Assembly: GCA_028554795.2 (NCBI GenBank)
Contig: JAPYKE020000558.1
Span: 1-64,000, forward strand
DNA from: Sinohyriopsis cumingii
Taxonomy: Eukaryota > Mollusca > Bivalvia > Unionida > Unionidae
DNA length: 64,000 nt
Reading direction: 5' to 3'
Of this stretch, positions 32,043-45,030 are shown piece by piece. The notes below the pieces were generated by a model. It searched no databases, was not told the DNA's origin, and saw only the letters and a program-made list of their open reading frames with translations. The position numbers and the translations under genes are program-made. Position 1 is the stretch's first letter. Every line of letters begins with the position of its first letter.

Positions 32043-32665
32043 GTGAGTATGAAATAAACGGAGTCTCGACTTTATCTCGTTTGCCCAAGTATAAACTGAC
32101 TATATGATTAACCGCCCAACACTATATATGTATGACTGATAATTAAATTGTAAGCAAGTATTTCAATAAATGTGAAAAAATATACAAGGTCAAAAACAAG
32201 TTTCCTTTTGCACCAGTTTTAAAATTACGATAGGTATTTTTGTTTTTCAATATATATGTATGTATAACTTTCAAAGCAACCTAATTTGTGGAGTTTTATT
32301 TTAACAGCCATAACCTTGTAATTGTCAGTCTTGGAAATGTTAACTCCAGTGATACATGTAAGCCCAAACAGGGACTGCTCTGGTATTATGATAAAGTTGT
32401 GAATCTCTTGAGTATTTGTAGATCTAGTCCAAAAAGGTCTTTAGGTTACTACTAAATTTTCAGACTGCTACATATATAAGTAAAATCATAACTTAAGTAA
32501 CTTAAGTCCTGGAAAAAGAAATTTTGAAAAATTTCACATTATTCTTAGCAAGATTAAAATGTACACAAGTTTTACCATGAAGATGATTTTTGAACGATAT
32601 GTTAATGTTTTAATCAGTCTGACTGTACAGTCTGTAAACATTTTAATGCTGTTTGTGTATTACAG

Positions 32666-32762
32666 GTACTGGTGTTCAGGACAAAATATATAAGCAGCTT
32701 GAAGTTAATTCCACAAAGTCCATTCCTAAAAGCACTATGTACTGGAGGAAGAGAAAACAATG
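32666..32762 (+). CDS. Plus-strand gene of the transposon, exon b
   Basis: Bounded by TATTACAG and GTAATT. Reads TGVQDKIYKQLEVNSTKSIP and then KSTMYWRKRKQ, with two bases left over that pair with the next exon to give Cys. Both junction phases agree with neighbouring exons, which supports real splicing. Basic, possibly DNA binding. Confidence 0.5.
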
Positions 32763-33619
32763 GTAATTCCAGGAGTAATAGAGAGTTTTTTTACATTTTA
32801 AATAATGTCTGCAGCTGTCTCCCACAACAATGTTTATTTGTGTGAAGATAAGCATTATTCTTTATACATTTGTTCTTACCTAGTACATTCACAGCTTAAC
32901 ATGGCTCATATCTTAAACACAGTTTCATTACCATATCAATAATTTAAGGAATAAACAAATTTCACTATACAACACTAAGTGGAATTTTCAGAGTTCAACA
33001 AATTCTGAGTATATGGTGAAATCATTCAGTATTTACAGACAGAATATTCAATGTACGTGTTTGAACAGAACATTCACTCTGTATGGGTTCTCCAACACAC
33101 CATACACAATATATGCACAATGTACACCATATTTAACCAAATCAGCCAATTACAGAAATTCCAGGAAATATCTGATCAGTATTGATTCTTGCAGAACAAG
33201 ATCTAATAATTTATTGTTATGCATTGTCATACTTCAGTTTTTAATTATTTAAAATGTTAAATACAATTTTTACTTTCATTTTTCTTATAATGCCCTAAAA
33301 CATTATGAAACTTGAGTTGTTTTCCTGAAAACATCACATACATTTATGAAGTGTGTGTTGTATCACATATACTTTGTATGATTGAGTATATTATTGTGTA
33401 TCAATTACTTGTCATTTACATGCAGTCATTGTGTATCATGTTTGCATTACCCATGTTTAAATGATGCATGCATTAACATTGGATTTGTCAAACTAAACTA
33501 CTGTAACAGTGTAATATTAATGTACATATTCAATTCCCACAACAAAACAATAATGTTTGAATGTTAAGATTTTAATATGAATTATACATGTTCACTAAAA
33601 TTTGTATTTCTCATTACAG

Positions 33620-33682
33620 TGTTGTTGATCTAGGTGAATCCAGTTCTGTTGGTCTTGGATATTATGAAATTGGTGACTGTAC
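33620..33682 (+). CDS. Plus-strand gene of the transposon, exon c
   Basis: After TCATTACAG the frame reads VVDLGESSSVGLGYYEIGDC and meets a GTAATA donor at 33,683. The phase is consistent with exon b. An acidic stretch, DMSFSSDLEESIEF, follows in a nearby frame at 33,747-33,790. Confidence 0.4.
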
Positions 33683-33991
33683 GTAATACTAATCTTCAAA
33701 TAAAATGAGAATATCAACAGATGAACCAACTAGATATGGTGACAGTGACATGAGTTTTTCATCTGACTTAGAAGAAAGTATAGAGTTTTAATCAAGTTCA
33801 GACGATGAACAGTATCATCAGGTGAATGAAGCAACTCAGTCTTACCCATCCCATGTCACAGATCCCCCACTTTATGTCATAGCCCCATAACAAGATATAT
33901 ATTGTAGTGAAATCACAAAGTCTGAACATGTTATTGTCCTTGGGGCTTTTCCAACAAGACATCATTTGTCAGATGCTAAATATGTGACTTT

Positions 33992-34180
33992 TTGGACTTA
34001 ATTCAGTTGCATCTTCCTTCAGCAAACACAGGATTGACAATTGTCAAAGATTTGAAGAAAAAATGTGAATTCAGTAAGGAGTATCTGAAATACAATTTTT
34101 ATTGTGAGATCTGCAAAAAATTGTACTCCGATAAAGAAGAAATGTGTGAAACTGGGGGCTGTACAGGTGTACATAACTAA
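33992..34180 (+). pseudogene. Transposase N-terminal zinc-ribbon-like fragment
   Basis: The frame reads DLIQLHLPSANTG, then a Lys-rich helix, then YCEICKKLYSDKEEMCETGG and C, a Cys-x2-Cys ... Cys-x4-Cys ribbon. Just upstream, in another frame at about 33,915-33,985, is KSEHVIVLGAF.TRHHLSDA. A block of the form 'RHHLSD...LL.LI..HLP' followed by a Cys ribbon is, as I recall it, the start of CACTA-like transposases (Transposase_21/tnp2) in animals. Stops at 33,789 and 33,888 and frame changes show decay. No catalytic DDE region follows before the subterminal repeats. Confidence 0.4.
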
Positions 34181-34834
34181 TAATTATGAGCAAACATCTC
34201 TTTGGAATGAAGTTGGCTCTGACAAGAAAGAAGACTTCCTTTCATCATCAAAAATAGGATCAAGTGTCTTCGAGAACCTATTATTGTTGTTGAAATTGGA
34301 AATGCCATTTATGGTACTGCTCTCCCCAATCATCATGAAAAGGACTAAAATGGCTCTCACCATTGCACAGCAGAATTTCATACTTATACACTGTAGTGTC
34401 AAGCTCAAGTGGTGAACAGATTTGGACATATTTATGATTTTATATGCACCAGATATTTTCTGGTCAGGATTTAACTAATTTTTCAGGATATCTTTTCATA
34501 CATGTATAGTCTGTATTACACCAACATTTTTGTATAGTGATGTTCTTTTGATAATGAACATTTAATTACATATGTGGTACATACAGTAAATGATGTACTA
34601 CTTCAACACTTGTAGTTTGTTTTTTTTAAAGCAGGGGTCAAGTGTGTGTGTGTATGGTTTAGTTTGTTTATTTGACTTGTGTCCTCTATTTCTCAGTATA
34701 TATTTATCATAGGTTTGAAATAATAGTTTAAAGTTCAAAAATCTGCGTTACAGCGCAGTTTAGTCATGATTGCTCTTTCTTTAGGTAATTCAAAATAATT
34801 CTTTGTACCAATCTTGAAAATTAACTAAGTTCTT

Positions 34835-35270
34835 TTCCAGGGTTTTCCATGCTGAAATTTATCCCAAAAATTCTAAGTCCAAACTGTCCATCCTTTTCCA
34901 GGGTTTTCCATGCTGAAATTTATCCAAAAAATTCTAAGTCTAAACTGTCCATGCTTTTCCAGGGTTTTCCATGCTGAAATTTATCCCAAAAATTCTAAGT
35001 CCAAACTGTCCATCCTTTTCCAGGGTTTTCCATGCTGAAATTTATCCAAAAAATTCTAAGTCTAAACTGTCCATGCTTTTCCAGGGTTTTCCATGCTGAA
35101 AAATTTCAAAGTCCAAAATGTCCAGCATTTTCCAGGCATGTCCAGCATTTTCCATGCACAATGTCCAGGGTTTCCATGCTAAATTCTGCAGAATATTTTA
35201 TTTTTCCATCGTTTTCCAGGGTTTTCCATGTTTTTCCATCGTATTCCATCCTTTTCCAGAGTATACGATG
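34835..35270. repeat. Right subterminal repeat array of the large transposon
   Basis: Units of about 63-64 bp with cores TTTTCCAGGGTTTTCCATGC and TGAAATTTATCC; they are related to the reverse complement of the left array words. Confidence 0.9.
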
Positions 35271-35295
35271 GAAAAAGTACAGCCGGGTTGGTATG

Positions 35296-36743
35296 ATCAA
35301 GACCACAGGCACATCCATGCCTGCTGCACGGGATCTTAAATCGAACACCACTGGAATTTCATTAGAACTTTATTCATTGGACGGTGATAGAACTTTTCGG
35401 ACTATTTTGGGTTTAATGTATGCTTTTTTTAAATTTTTGCTTTGCATTCAAAGGAAATAAACTGTTTGTTGTATTTAACAAAACTTGTTCTTTTTCACTC
35501 TTTTCCATTTGTTAGTTTAAGACCATAGAGTTGTAATACTATTATATGTGGATTTGTTGAATAATCATTAAATACTCTCTCTAGTCTTATTTTAAGTGTA
35601 ATCAAGTGTAGTGAAGTGTATTTTTTAAAATGCAAGTGTACGTTTTCCATTCTTGCATGCAATGCTGCTTACTCGGAAATAAATATTTGACTAGGAGTTG
35701 AAAATGTAAAGAAAAACCCAATAAATTTGTACATAATTTTGAATTGCTTGCATCCTTAGGGATGAATAATATTAATTTTTAAAAGACGTGAATATTCCAT
35801 TAGCAATTATCCTTAATGATAGATGTGACATGCCATTGCTGTGATATTTCTGAGAATTTATCTGTATAATTCATGTGATGTCTGTCTTATATTCACGACC
35901 ACACACAAATATGGGCATTTAAATTTAGCCTAAGCCAGAACAGAGTTTAGGTTCAACATTTTGACATAATCTTTACACTCAGACTTTGCTACAGAGAAAA
36001 TTATAAGTGTGCAATAACATAAAGCAGAAACATTATATGAAGCATTTATAGGTAGGTCATTTTTCGTCAATTTTCTGTCAGATTCCCCCCTCCCACCAGT
36101 ATTTACACTGCATATAAAGTAGAAAAAATTGTGGGACCAGAAAATTCATTTTTGGTTTATTGAGGTTTCGGTCTTGAGGTAGTAATTTTATAGCACCTCA
36201 GCCAATATAAATGGAGTAGGAATGTTCCATTTTGAATGAAAGATATATCTTTTAGCAAAGTTTCCTAGTTTATATGATAACATTGAATTAACTCTCACAA
36301 AAGCAATAATTTGTCAATTATTTTTGGTACATTAAACAAATTATGAAAACTATACTAGTGGTAATAATCGTACAGCTTTGCCTTTCTTCTGAAATTCCAT
36401 TCATTTTTATTTCTGTGTTTATTATTGCAATTAATATGCAAACAGTTCTAAAGTTCATTCCAGTTCTTGTTATCAGTAAATTTTAGTAATTTGTCATATG
36501 TGTCTGAAATGAAGCAAACTGAAATAAGGAAAATAGAAACTAAAATGAAAAAAAATAGAAAGAAATTATAGCCATGCATTTTATTTATTTACTGTAACCC
36601 GTCACCAATACAGCAATATTGTATGATTGTTATCCATTATCTTTGATCTATCAAAATATATGAATATAGAAGTAGCTATATGAGTTAACAACAAATTCTT
36701 TTTTATGCAAATTGACTTCTTTCCTTTTCCCTTTTTCTTTCAG
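35296..36743. other. TTC39-like intron remainder
   Basis: AT-rich sequence between the transposon's right end and the next exon; no gene or array seen. Confidence 0.5.
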
Positions 36744-36872
36744 GCGGACATAGAGTCAGCGATCCAGACTATCAAAAAGTCCCTTTCCTGTGCAGCAAGA
36801 AAAGAAAGAAAGTTTCCATGCTGTCTTCTCTGAGTAAAGTAGCTGGGAAAACAAACTATGTTGATTTAATGG
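36744..36872 (+). CDS. TTC39-like: TTC39-family gene, internal exon 2, with a frame discrepancy inside
   Basis: The acceptor TTTCTTTCAG and donor ATGG-GTGGTT bound 129 bp. From the phase-0 start the frame reads ADIESAIQTIKKSLSCAARK, fitting the family after the GYST exon. The second half fits only in another frame, KKRKKVSMLSSLSKVAGKTN and then YVDLM, which is also the frame that joins exon 39,200 (the split Glu codon closes). So an indel of one base (mod 3) lies in the purine run 36,797-36,816. A second acceptor-like TTTCCTGTGCAG ends at 36,795 and would give a 77-bp exon in the second frame. Either the gene is damaged, the sequence has an error, or the alternative acceptor is used. Confidence 0.6.
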
Positions 36873-37179
36873 GTGGTTAGTCAAGACTTCTTAAAGAGGG
36901 AGTAAATGCTTAATAATGTGCAGTATTCGTTTATTCAGTTTTCAGAATAAAATATAAAACCCACCAACATTTGTATTCCATTTATAGGTATGCAGTTTGT
37001 ATGCCCTCCATTTCAGTGTTTACATTAGTTACTTTGTTTGTGACTCTATGTACAGAAGTTGGTATAAAGAAATTCTCCATACACTTTATACAGAAATAAA
37101 CATAGCTTGGCCTGATCACATAGTTAGGTTCTGACTAATGGAAATCTTTGCTATGATGACCAACTAATGCAGTTGCAAT

Positions 37180-38420
37180 TATTGGTTGTTTGGCATCAGT
37201 TTCCCATCATCTGTCTATGGACATTTGATGTTTATCACTGTGGAATTCATATTTCTGGTACAGTTTTTATCAAACCTGAAATTTGGGTCTTTTGTCATCA
37301 AAATTTCTGACCACTTTGATAACAGGTGAAAATGCATATTAATGAGGTGATCTTGCATCAAATTGGCTAATCATCATGCCACTATTGTGGTCATATTTCT
37401 GATCTGATTTTGATCAAACTTGGAATATATGATTATGTCACTGAGATGTTGGACAGGTTTGTTAATGAATGAGACTGGTTAAATGAGTGAAATTCATGCA
37501 TACTAATTAAGTGATCTTACATCTCTCTGGCTGAGTTTGATGATGCATTTCTGATTCAACTTAAATCCATCTTGGTAAATAAACTTAAAACATTAAGGTC
37601 TTGGATGAAGACAGTTATGATCTATATCCATGCATCTTAATGAAGTGATTTGCAACTGATTGGCAAGCCTGTCAGCACATGTCATATTTGATCAAACTTT
37701 GTAAACAGGCTTATATCATCAAGATGTATAATGTGTTTTGTTAGGAGCAAAATCTATTCATGTAATGAGGTGATCTTGTATGTGATTGGCTGAGCTTCCT
37801 ACCACTTGTGAGACTGTATTTTTGACGTGAGTTTAAGTGGGCTAGTATTGTATTTCTGACCCAGTTTTAATTAAACTTGGTTAGTGGGATAATATCATCA
37901 AGATGTTAGATTTTTTTATTATGAGTATGACATCTGCACATTTATGAGGTTATCTTGCATTTGATTGGCTGAATTTTGTTTTTCTACTTTAGACTATTTA
38001 AAAAAAACAATAGATTTTGATCAAATTTGATAATTTAACTTTTGTCATCAAGCCTGTGATTGAGTATGATGGCTAGCTTTTCAGCAATCAGGCAACTTTG
38101 CTCTTGATCAGATTTGGATCAAACTTGATAATTGGTCTTATACTATTGAAATATAGGATGAGATTGATTAAGAGCAGGATCTTTAGATTAATGAGATAAT
38201 TTTTTTTATCTAATTGGCTAAGCTTGTCTCAACTCAGGAGACTTAATCCCAATCAGATTTTTGATTCACCATAAGCTTATATTATCTTTATTATTGACTG
38301 CTTCTCTAATAAGGTAGAGCTGTACATATAAATGAGACACCTTGCATCTGATTGGCTGAGCTTGTTGCATCCCCTGATCTATAGATTATTTTTCTCATTC
38401 AAATTTTTTAAAACTCAATA
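37180..38420. repeat. Ancient, highly diverged tandem repeat in an intron, unit about 130-180 bp
   Basis: A block like AATGAGGTGATCTTGCATCT followed by GATTGGCTGAGCTTGT recurs near 37,340, 37,500, 37,630, 37,760, 37,940, 38,190 and 38,330, with ATCAAACTTGGTAA-like words in between. Copies differ strongly, so the array is old. Confidence 0.65.
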
Positions 38421-39199
38421 AATGGTTTATCTTGGCTACAGTGCATATTTCTCTTTATCTGTATGATACATTTTTTATCATTTTTTTTAAAACCAGGTAC
38501 AATTAACATGGTTAAAAGTATGAGAGATATTTTTCGTTTTACATAGGATGTGTTTTAAGAATATTACATGAGACTGCTTAGTCAAATGGTCAGCTTTTAG
38601 ATTATGTAAGCCTGCAATATCAGACCAAATTGGAGCCCTTGTTATGATAATGAAATTTACGATGTCCAGTCATTACTGATTATTAAGATGACAGGTTGGC
38701 CAGTTTGTGAAGCATTGAAATGTTTATATTGTCAGCATTCAGGACAATGTGCAGGTGAGACATTAAATTTCTGAATATTTCCTTCAATTAGCCTGTGAAT
38801 ACTGTCCCAGTATCAATTTGAAGGATCATTTGAATTCATTTTAATAGGCAGAGGTATTTTAATAAATATTATCATAATAATAGTAGTAGTAATACTACTA
38901 CTACTACTAATAATAATAATAATAATAATAACAATGTGAATTTAGTACAGCACCTATTCTTTAGAAGCTCAAAGCATGTTGCAGTATTGTATAACAGAAA
39001 AACATGTATATTAATAAGATTACCAAAAGAAATAACATAAAATTACAAAACAAAAACATGCTTAAATTTTTTTAGAAAGTAAACATTAAGTCTTAGGTCT
39101 AAAGTTAAAAATTATATTTTCAATTTTGTTGTTGTTGATATGGCTAATTATTTTGATTGAATCTGTCAGAAATACATGTTTTGGTTTGGCTTATTTCAG

Positions 39200-39331
39200 A
39201 GGAGGTTCATGCAGAACTGATCTATGCTGAACGTCTTCTTATGAGAGCCTTACTGACGTTTGTGCAGGATGAAAACCTCATCAGCTTTGTCAAAGGGGTC
39301 TTAAAATTAGGGAGTGCTACACAGTGTACAA
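39200..39331 (+). CDS. TTC39-like: TTC39-family gene, internal exon 3
   Basis: A 132-bp exon between TTATTTCAG and GTAAGT. It codes EVHAELIYAERLLMRALLTF, then VQDENLISFVKGVLKLGSAT. This is the most conserved segment of TTC39 proteins (EE.HAE.CYAE.LL...LTF.QDE....FIKGG). The first codon is completed by the last base of the exon at 36,872. It ends with one base over, while the next exons (43,576 or 47,521) need two, so either a small exon was missed or there is a one-base lesion. Confidence 0.8.
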
Positions 39332-40084
39332 GTAAGTTATTATTAATCGGAATAGGTCTTGAATATTGTTATTATGTTTGCAAGTAGCTGAAAATATTTA
39401 TGCCATCAAAATCTCAAATACGTTAGATATTTAGTCTTTTTTCATCAATAAGTCTGGTGCTATAATGTTTAAAATTGTCTTAGATCGGGAGGTGGGCCTA
39501 TCATTGAAATATTGCTTCTTACATACAAATTTGCCAAAATTATCAAAAGGTAGTGGGTGATTTATCTTCAAGCATGAGGTTATTAACTAGGGTTAATTAA
39601 TTAGAAATTTGTAACACTTGTGGATGTTAAGGATGATTGCATGAGTCATGAAGTAGGTGTTGATTTTATAGATGCAAACATCCTTATGTGCATATCACTT
39701 TAATATACCTTGGATACTCGTATTTTAAAATGACAACTATCACTGAAAAAAAACTTGTATTGGTTCCATTATATTTGTCAAAATGTAACTGTTTCAGTTG
39801 TAAATGCCTTGCCTTGTTAAGAAGATCACTTATAAATATATATATTGGTTTACAGTATCAGAGCTTAACTGGAAATGTAAACTGGGTAAAGCTTAAGGAA
39901 CTCAAACATCACAATACTCAATTATATTACATAGCTTGCTAAGAAACAGTCAAGCACTTTATTAGGATCCAACCCCCAGATGTGGAAGCCCTACAGTAAT
40001 AATGTTTTCTGTCAGTCCATCATTCTCTCCATGCATCCATTCACACTAGTTGTAAGCACCGCTCTTACACATAATTTTGTGCAA

Positions 40085-40290
40085 TTAGATGCCATATGTA
40101 GTCGCTTATAAGACAAGTCATGTGCAAACTGCACAGACCTAGGTCTGCCATCATATAATGTGCCAGCAGATCTGGGTCTGTGGAGTTTGTAAGGAAGTCA
40201 GTATAACAAACAACGTAGACCCTGATCTGAAGGCACATTATGCTGGACATGATCTATGTTGTTTGCCGTTTGTCTTGACTTATAAGTAAG
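40085..40290. mobile_element. MITE-like family M, fourth copy
   Basis: Ends CGCTTATAAGACAAGTC and TGTCTTGACTTATAAGTAAG are inverted repeats. The interior contains the self-complementary CAGACCTAGGTCTG at 40,134-40,147 and the CATATAATG core. Confidence 0.7.
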
Positions 40291-41683
40291 AATATGTAGT
40301 AGGTGAATGGCCTATGACGTGTTAATGTATCTTTTAAAGTCTGCATCTTTAAAGTCCAGTTTTGATTAAGTTTATTGCCCTTTTATTTATCAATGTTACT
40401 TTTCCCATACAGCAGAGCTTTGTAATCAGCAACTGTTCAGGAACCATTCAACATAATTTGATACAGACCCAGATGTGCCCATTATATGTTTTGTCTTATC
40501 AACTCATTTCTTAGCACTGCTAGGATTATATCAAGGGTCAATATAGAAAAAATAGAGAACCATAAGGGGAACATACTTGGCCAAATATGATGGATACAGA
40601 ATCTATCAAATAAGCACTTGGTTATAAAATACTACCTTATTTATTCAAATTATGAATAAAAAGACAATTATTCAATAATCAAACCTGTTTGAATGAGCGC
40701 CTTTATACAGTAGTCACCAGTCCTCAACAGCAATTTTATTCTCTGCCTGGCAAAAATTTCTCTTCTAAATATAATGTGTCTATCGGTCATCAGCTTTAGA
40801 CGGTCAGTATTTAACAGCCAAATATTGGTTTCTCACTGCTTTATGTGGTGAATGGCAGGGTTATCATGCTAGCAGGAACTGATTGAAGAAAGAACAGGTT
40901 TGTTCCTAACCTGCAAAAGCCATTTAATTTTGCAAATCAAAGTCGGGGGAAAACCAGGAATTTTAATCCACCACTTGATGACAGAAAAATATGTTATTGA
41001 GTCATATCTGAATAGATTGTGAGTTAATCGTTTCGAGTTCTTACTGGAAGTTTGGAGGATTGGGAATTCTTCAGTCACTTGAGTTAGCATTACTGTATGG
41101 GTCATTTGCATGCTTGCCCTAAACATATTTTTATTGTCAATCCAAGTGTGCAGGCAATCAGATTGGTCATGTTGAATGTTACCCTTAGTTCACTCCATAT
41201 TGGCATCTTTTTTTGGTGGATGATTGGATGATGGGGAAAAGCAGTCACACTGTACCATAACAATGTCTCTGACATGTGATCTCAGTAAATATAAGCGAAA
41301 ACTAATAAAGCTTTCCTTCCTCAGTTCTTCTTTTGATATATAAATTTATTGTGATAAATCTTTTCTCATTCAGAACATAGCATTAAGCATTATCATCAGT
41401 AGTAATGTCCAAAATTCACCTTTGTAGTGAATTTCACTATCAGACCTAATTATGTAGAAATTTACCAGGTGTTGGGGTAATTTTCAATGCAGAATCCCAT
41501 GTTCTGGGTGTTCTTGACAATGACAGCATTAAATATACAGTTCACTGTTAGTTTATATTGAAAGTAGATGTTGGGGCACCAACCAGACATAAGCAGGGCT
41601 CAGGAAAACAACTCATCATCTGGCCTGAAAACATAATAATTGACTCTGCCAAAGAAAATTGTACTACTTGTCCCTGACTGTTA

Positions 41684-41997
41684 TGGTGGCCTAGTGCTTA
41701 AAGTGTCCGCCTCGGATGCAGGAGGTCATGGGCTTGATTCCCAGTCGAGTCATACCAAAGACTTATAAAAATGGTAATAACAGCTGCCTCGCTTGGCACT
41801 CGACATTAAGAGATTAGTGTTATGACTGGTCAGACTGGTGTCAGGATAATGTGACTGGTTTGGACATCATGCTACACATCTGCGGCATGATGCCCCAGTG
41901 CTAGACATCACTATAAACTGCCACACTGCAGACATCATAGCGATATGACTGAACAATTGTTAAAGTTACGTTAAAAATCCAAATCATACACACTACT
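41684..41997 (+). mobile_element. tRNA-derived SINE, family A, complete copy
   Basis: The head GGTGGCCTAGTGCTTAAAGT carries box A, and box B is GGCTTGATTCCC. The body is colinear with the other family A copies. It is uninterrupted at the CGACATTAAGAG site where the 28,388 copy carries the TTAA element. It lies in a TTC39-like intron. Confidence 0.85.
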
Positions 41998-43439
41998 TGT
42001 CCCTGGTCGAGTGATTGCAGATTTGCACCTTGAGAATATCTCTGTGCATTTTCTTATACCCTTAACTAACTCTGAAGCTCATCATTGCTTAACATGTGTG
42101 TCATTATGTCAAATTTGAGAGTGAGTCTATTTTATCATCAGTGGGTCAAAACAATTAATTTGCTGGATAGTGAGAAAAGTAGTCACATTGTCACAGCAGA
42201 AATGGGCGTTGCCATTTCTGCCCATGTGACAGATATCATTTAATATCTTCGTTCATTTGAGTTGCATGTGAATTATACCTGTCTCTGATGAAAAACAGTT
42301 AATCTTTGAGAGATTTGAGTCAGATCACTTTTCATCAGGGTCAGGGGTCATTCAATTTTTACAAAACATGTTGTAAAGCCAGACAAAGTTTCTAGTATGG
42401 TGTTATAATAGCCACATTAAACTTTTTTTCATTCCATATTCATCACAGGCCTCTCACATGTTAGCTGTCTTTTGACCTCAGCATGTTGAACATCTTGTAA
42501 ATCCAGATATTGCTTTAAGTGTGAACAGTTGTTTCTAAGCCTAATTATAAAAGTTGGCTAAACAAAGGGGCACTGTTTGACTTTGCACACATCTCACCTT
42601 GAGACATGACATATTCATAATGATTCTGAACTAAAGGTCAAAGGTCATTGCCAAAAGTGTCAGGTAGAAAACCTTGTGAATTTGATTGTCTCCCTTATTT
42701 CCATTACTAAATAGTGATCAAACTTTGTACTCTAGTGTAGAGGGTGAACATCTCATGAATTGAAAGGGGTGTGTCAGGGTTGGAGCAAAATATAACATTT
42801 CAGGGTCACATAAAATTTTCAGTAATGGCTTTAAAGTTTAACTAGAGTCAGGAAAATGTTTAACCATGTTGGACAATACCTCAAAGAATCTTGGATTGTT
42901 AAAATGTGTACGATTTTGTATATGGTTGTATGATCTGTTATCTTTGGCAAAGATGCATCAGGCTTTGCACATATAATTTAACTTGGGACACAGAGAAACA
43001 TTCAAAAAGGGCAAAAAGTAAACATTGTGGATTGTCAGCATTTTTTACAAGTTTTATATCAAGCCAAGATTCTCACATGAGAACATGTTAGAAGAGATCA
43101 AAGTCAAAGTCGTGTGGGTTGTAAAGAAACTCTTGTTTAGCAGTTTTACATTTGTTGATTTCCATGAAAGAAAGTTACAATTTGTAACAAAGTGAAATGT
43201 TCATATATTTTGCTATGTTCACTTGACATTTTGTATTTAGTGAATTGGTGTTGTTTACAGAGGCTTTTAATCCAGGTTTAGTCAATTGCAGCATACTGGT
43301 CCCCAAGAATTTAGAAAGCTGAGTTTGTTTCCCCAGAATGTTAAGGTTTGCATATATTAGGTAATATCTGAAGAACTTTTGAAGAATTGTTATAGTGTGA
43401 GAGGCATGAGGAGCAGGTGAGACCTCCTAATCTCAAGGA

Positions 43440-43515
43440 ATTTTCTCCATGGTAACAGTGGGAACCATTGGAGTAACTGTGGGAACCGGTGGTGTAACAG
43501 TGGGAACCAGTGGGG
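43440..43515. repeat. 24-bp tandem repeat at the left border of the duplicated segment
   Basis: Three to four units of the type AACAGTGGGAACCAGTGG lie exactly where the similarity between the two duplicated segments begins. Confidence 0.8.
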
Positions 43516-43575
43516 TTACAGTAGGCACAAATGTGTTGCAACTTTCTGATTTTCTTTGGTTTGTCTAATTCTTAG

Positions 43576-43675
43576 AGAGTGCAGCAAAAGTCTGGCCCAG
43601 AAGAAATGGCAGTCAGAGGCTCAGAGAATGCATTTTGAAAGTGGAGTCCGGATGAGTGTTGGCTCCCTTAACTTG
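43576..43675 (+). CDS. TTC39-like: TTC39-family gene, exon A, copy 1 (donor lost)
   Basis: After TAATTCTTAG the frame reads ECSKSLAQKKWQSEAQRMHF, then ESGVRMSVGSLNL, matching the family block HFEGGV..GVG.FNL. The exon end should be followed by GT; here it is TT (43,676-43,677). The family's Gly and Phe are Ser and Leu here (MSVGSLNL), while copy 2 keeps both. So this copy looks non-functional. Confidence 0.7.
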
Positions 43676-44964
43676 TTAATTTGTAGAGTCAGACATTATT
43701 GATTCATAAATATTAAATCACTATACACCAATAAACCTGCATGCTACAGTGTTGGCAGGTTTAAAAATGCAGATTATTTTTATGTTATTTATTATTGGAT
43801 TTTACCAAATGTTGCATGTGTAACAGGTTTAGGATCTTATCCATTAGTTACGGTCTTGGGTTTGGTGGTGGATGGGTGGGTAGGTGGGTGGCTTTTGAGG
43901 GGAGGTAATAAATAGTACAGAGCAATTAGATTTGCCATATGGCAGGCCATGTATGAGTAGTAGCTTTATTGTGTAACCTGCCTTGGCAGAACTTCAAAAT
44001 AATGATCACTTTAGTATCTATGTGCATATCTGTCTTAATGTGCATTTATCAGTGTCTCCATCTGTCCACAATCTGTGTTAAAATGTATTATGTTGTCGGT
44101 TTGTCAGTTCAAGTTGGCCATAGAGTCATGTTATTTGGTATATAGAAACATCTTGATGCGTACAACACTATTACATGCAAGTCTTGGTGGTCTAATGCTT
44201 GACAGGCAGTCCATAGCCAGCTTAATATTTTATTGTGTTAGAAAACTAAATTATAAAAAAATTCTGCCAAATTCGCCAGCTAAAAATTACTTAAGTGTTG
44301 CTTTTCTTATAAAGTTTTTGCTGTCAGATTTATATATGATACCCACAACATTATGCCTACATTAAATCTATCAACTTTTATTATCTTTGGTATTTTACCT
44401 TAATATTTCAACTTATCACATACAGGATATTTGCTACAAATGAGTAAATAACATGTATTTCATCAAGTGGGTGAAAAACTCTGATTTTCACAAGTGGTGA
44501 AGTCACAAGTGAAAACACTTGAATTTTACACCCACGAAGTGAAATATGTCTGTTACTCACTCAGAGCAAGCAAGTTTTTTTTTTATCTAATGCTTTAAAA
44601 GTTTTTGCCATCAAAGTTATTTGTGATACCAAGAACATTATTTTGATAATAAATCTATGAACCTTGCTGTTCTAGTGAAATATTTAATCTTATCAGACTG
44701 TTTCTTTTATTCATTATTATTGAACAGTAATTTTCTTGATTCATTACCTAATGTTATGGTAGTCATTAACTTTAGGAGAAAGATGTATCATCAAAATTTA
44801 AAAACCCCAGATCAATGTAAACCACTCTGATGCATGCATTGGACCAAATATTGTATGTGTTGTATGTAGTTACATTCTCAGGCAGCTGTCCTATATGGTA
44901 ATGTTTAAAAAAAATTGTTTGGATTAAATGATATCTTGTGACATTGCATTTTTTCTCTTTTTAG

Positions 44965-45030
44965 CTGATTTCTCTTCTACCTGACAAAGTATCAAAGCTG
45001 TTAGAATTTGTTGGTTTCTCAGGAAATAAG
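44965..45030 (+). CDS. TTC39-like: TTC39-family gene, exon B, copy 1
   Basis: A 66-bp phase-0 exon between CTTTTTAG and GTAACA, coding LISLLPDKVSKLLEFVGFSG and NK. The LLEFVGFSGNK block is diagnostic for TTC39 proteins. Both splice dinucleotides are present. Confidence 0.8.
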
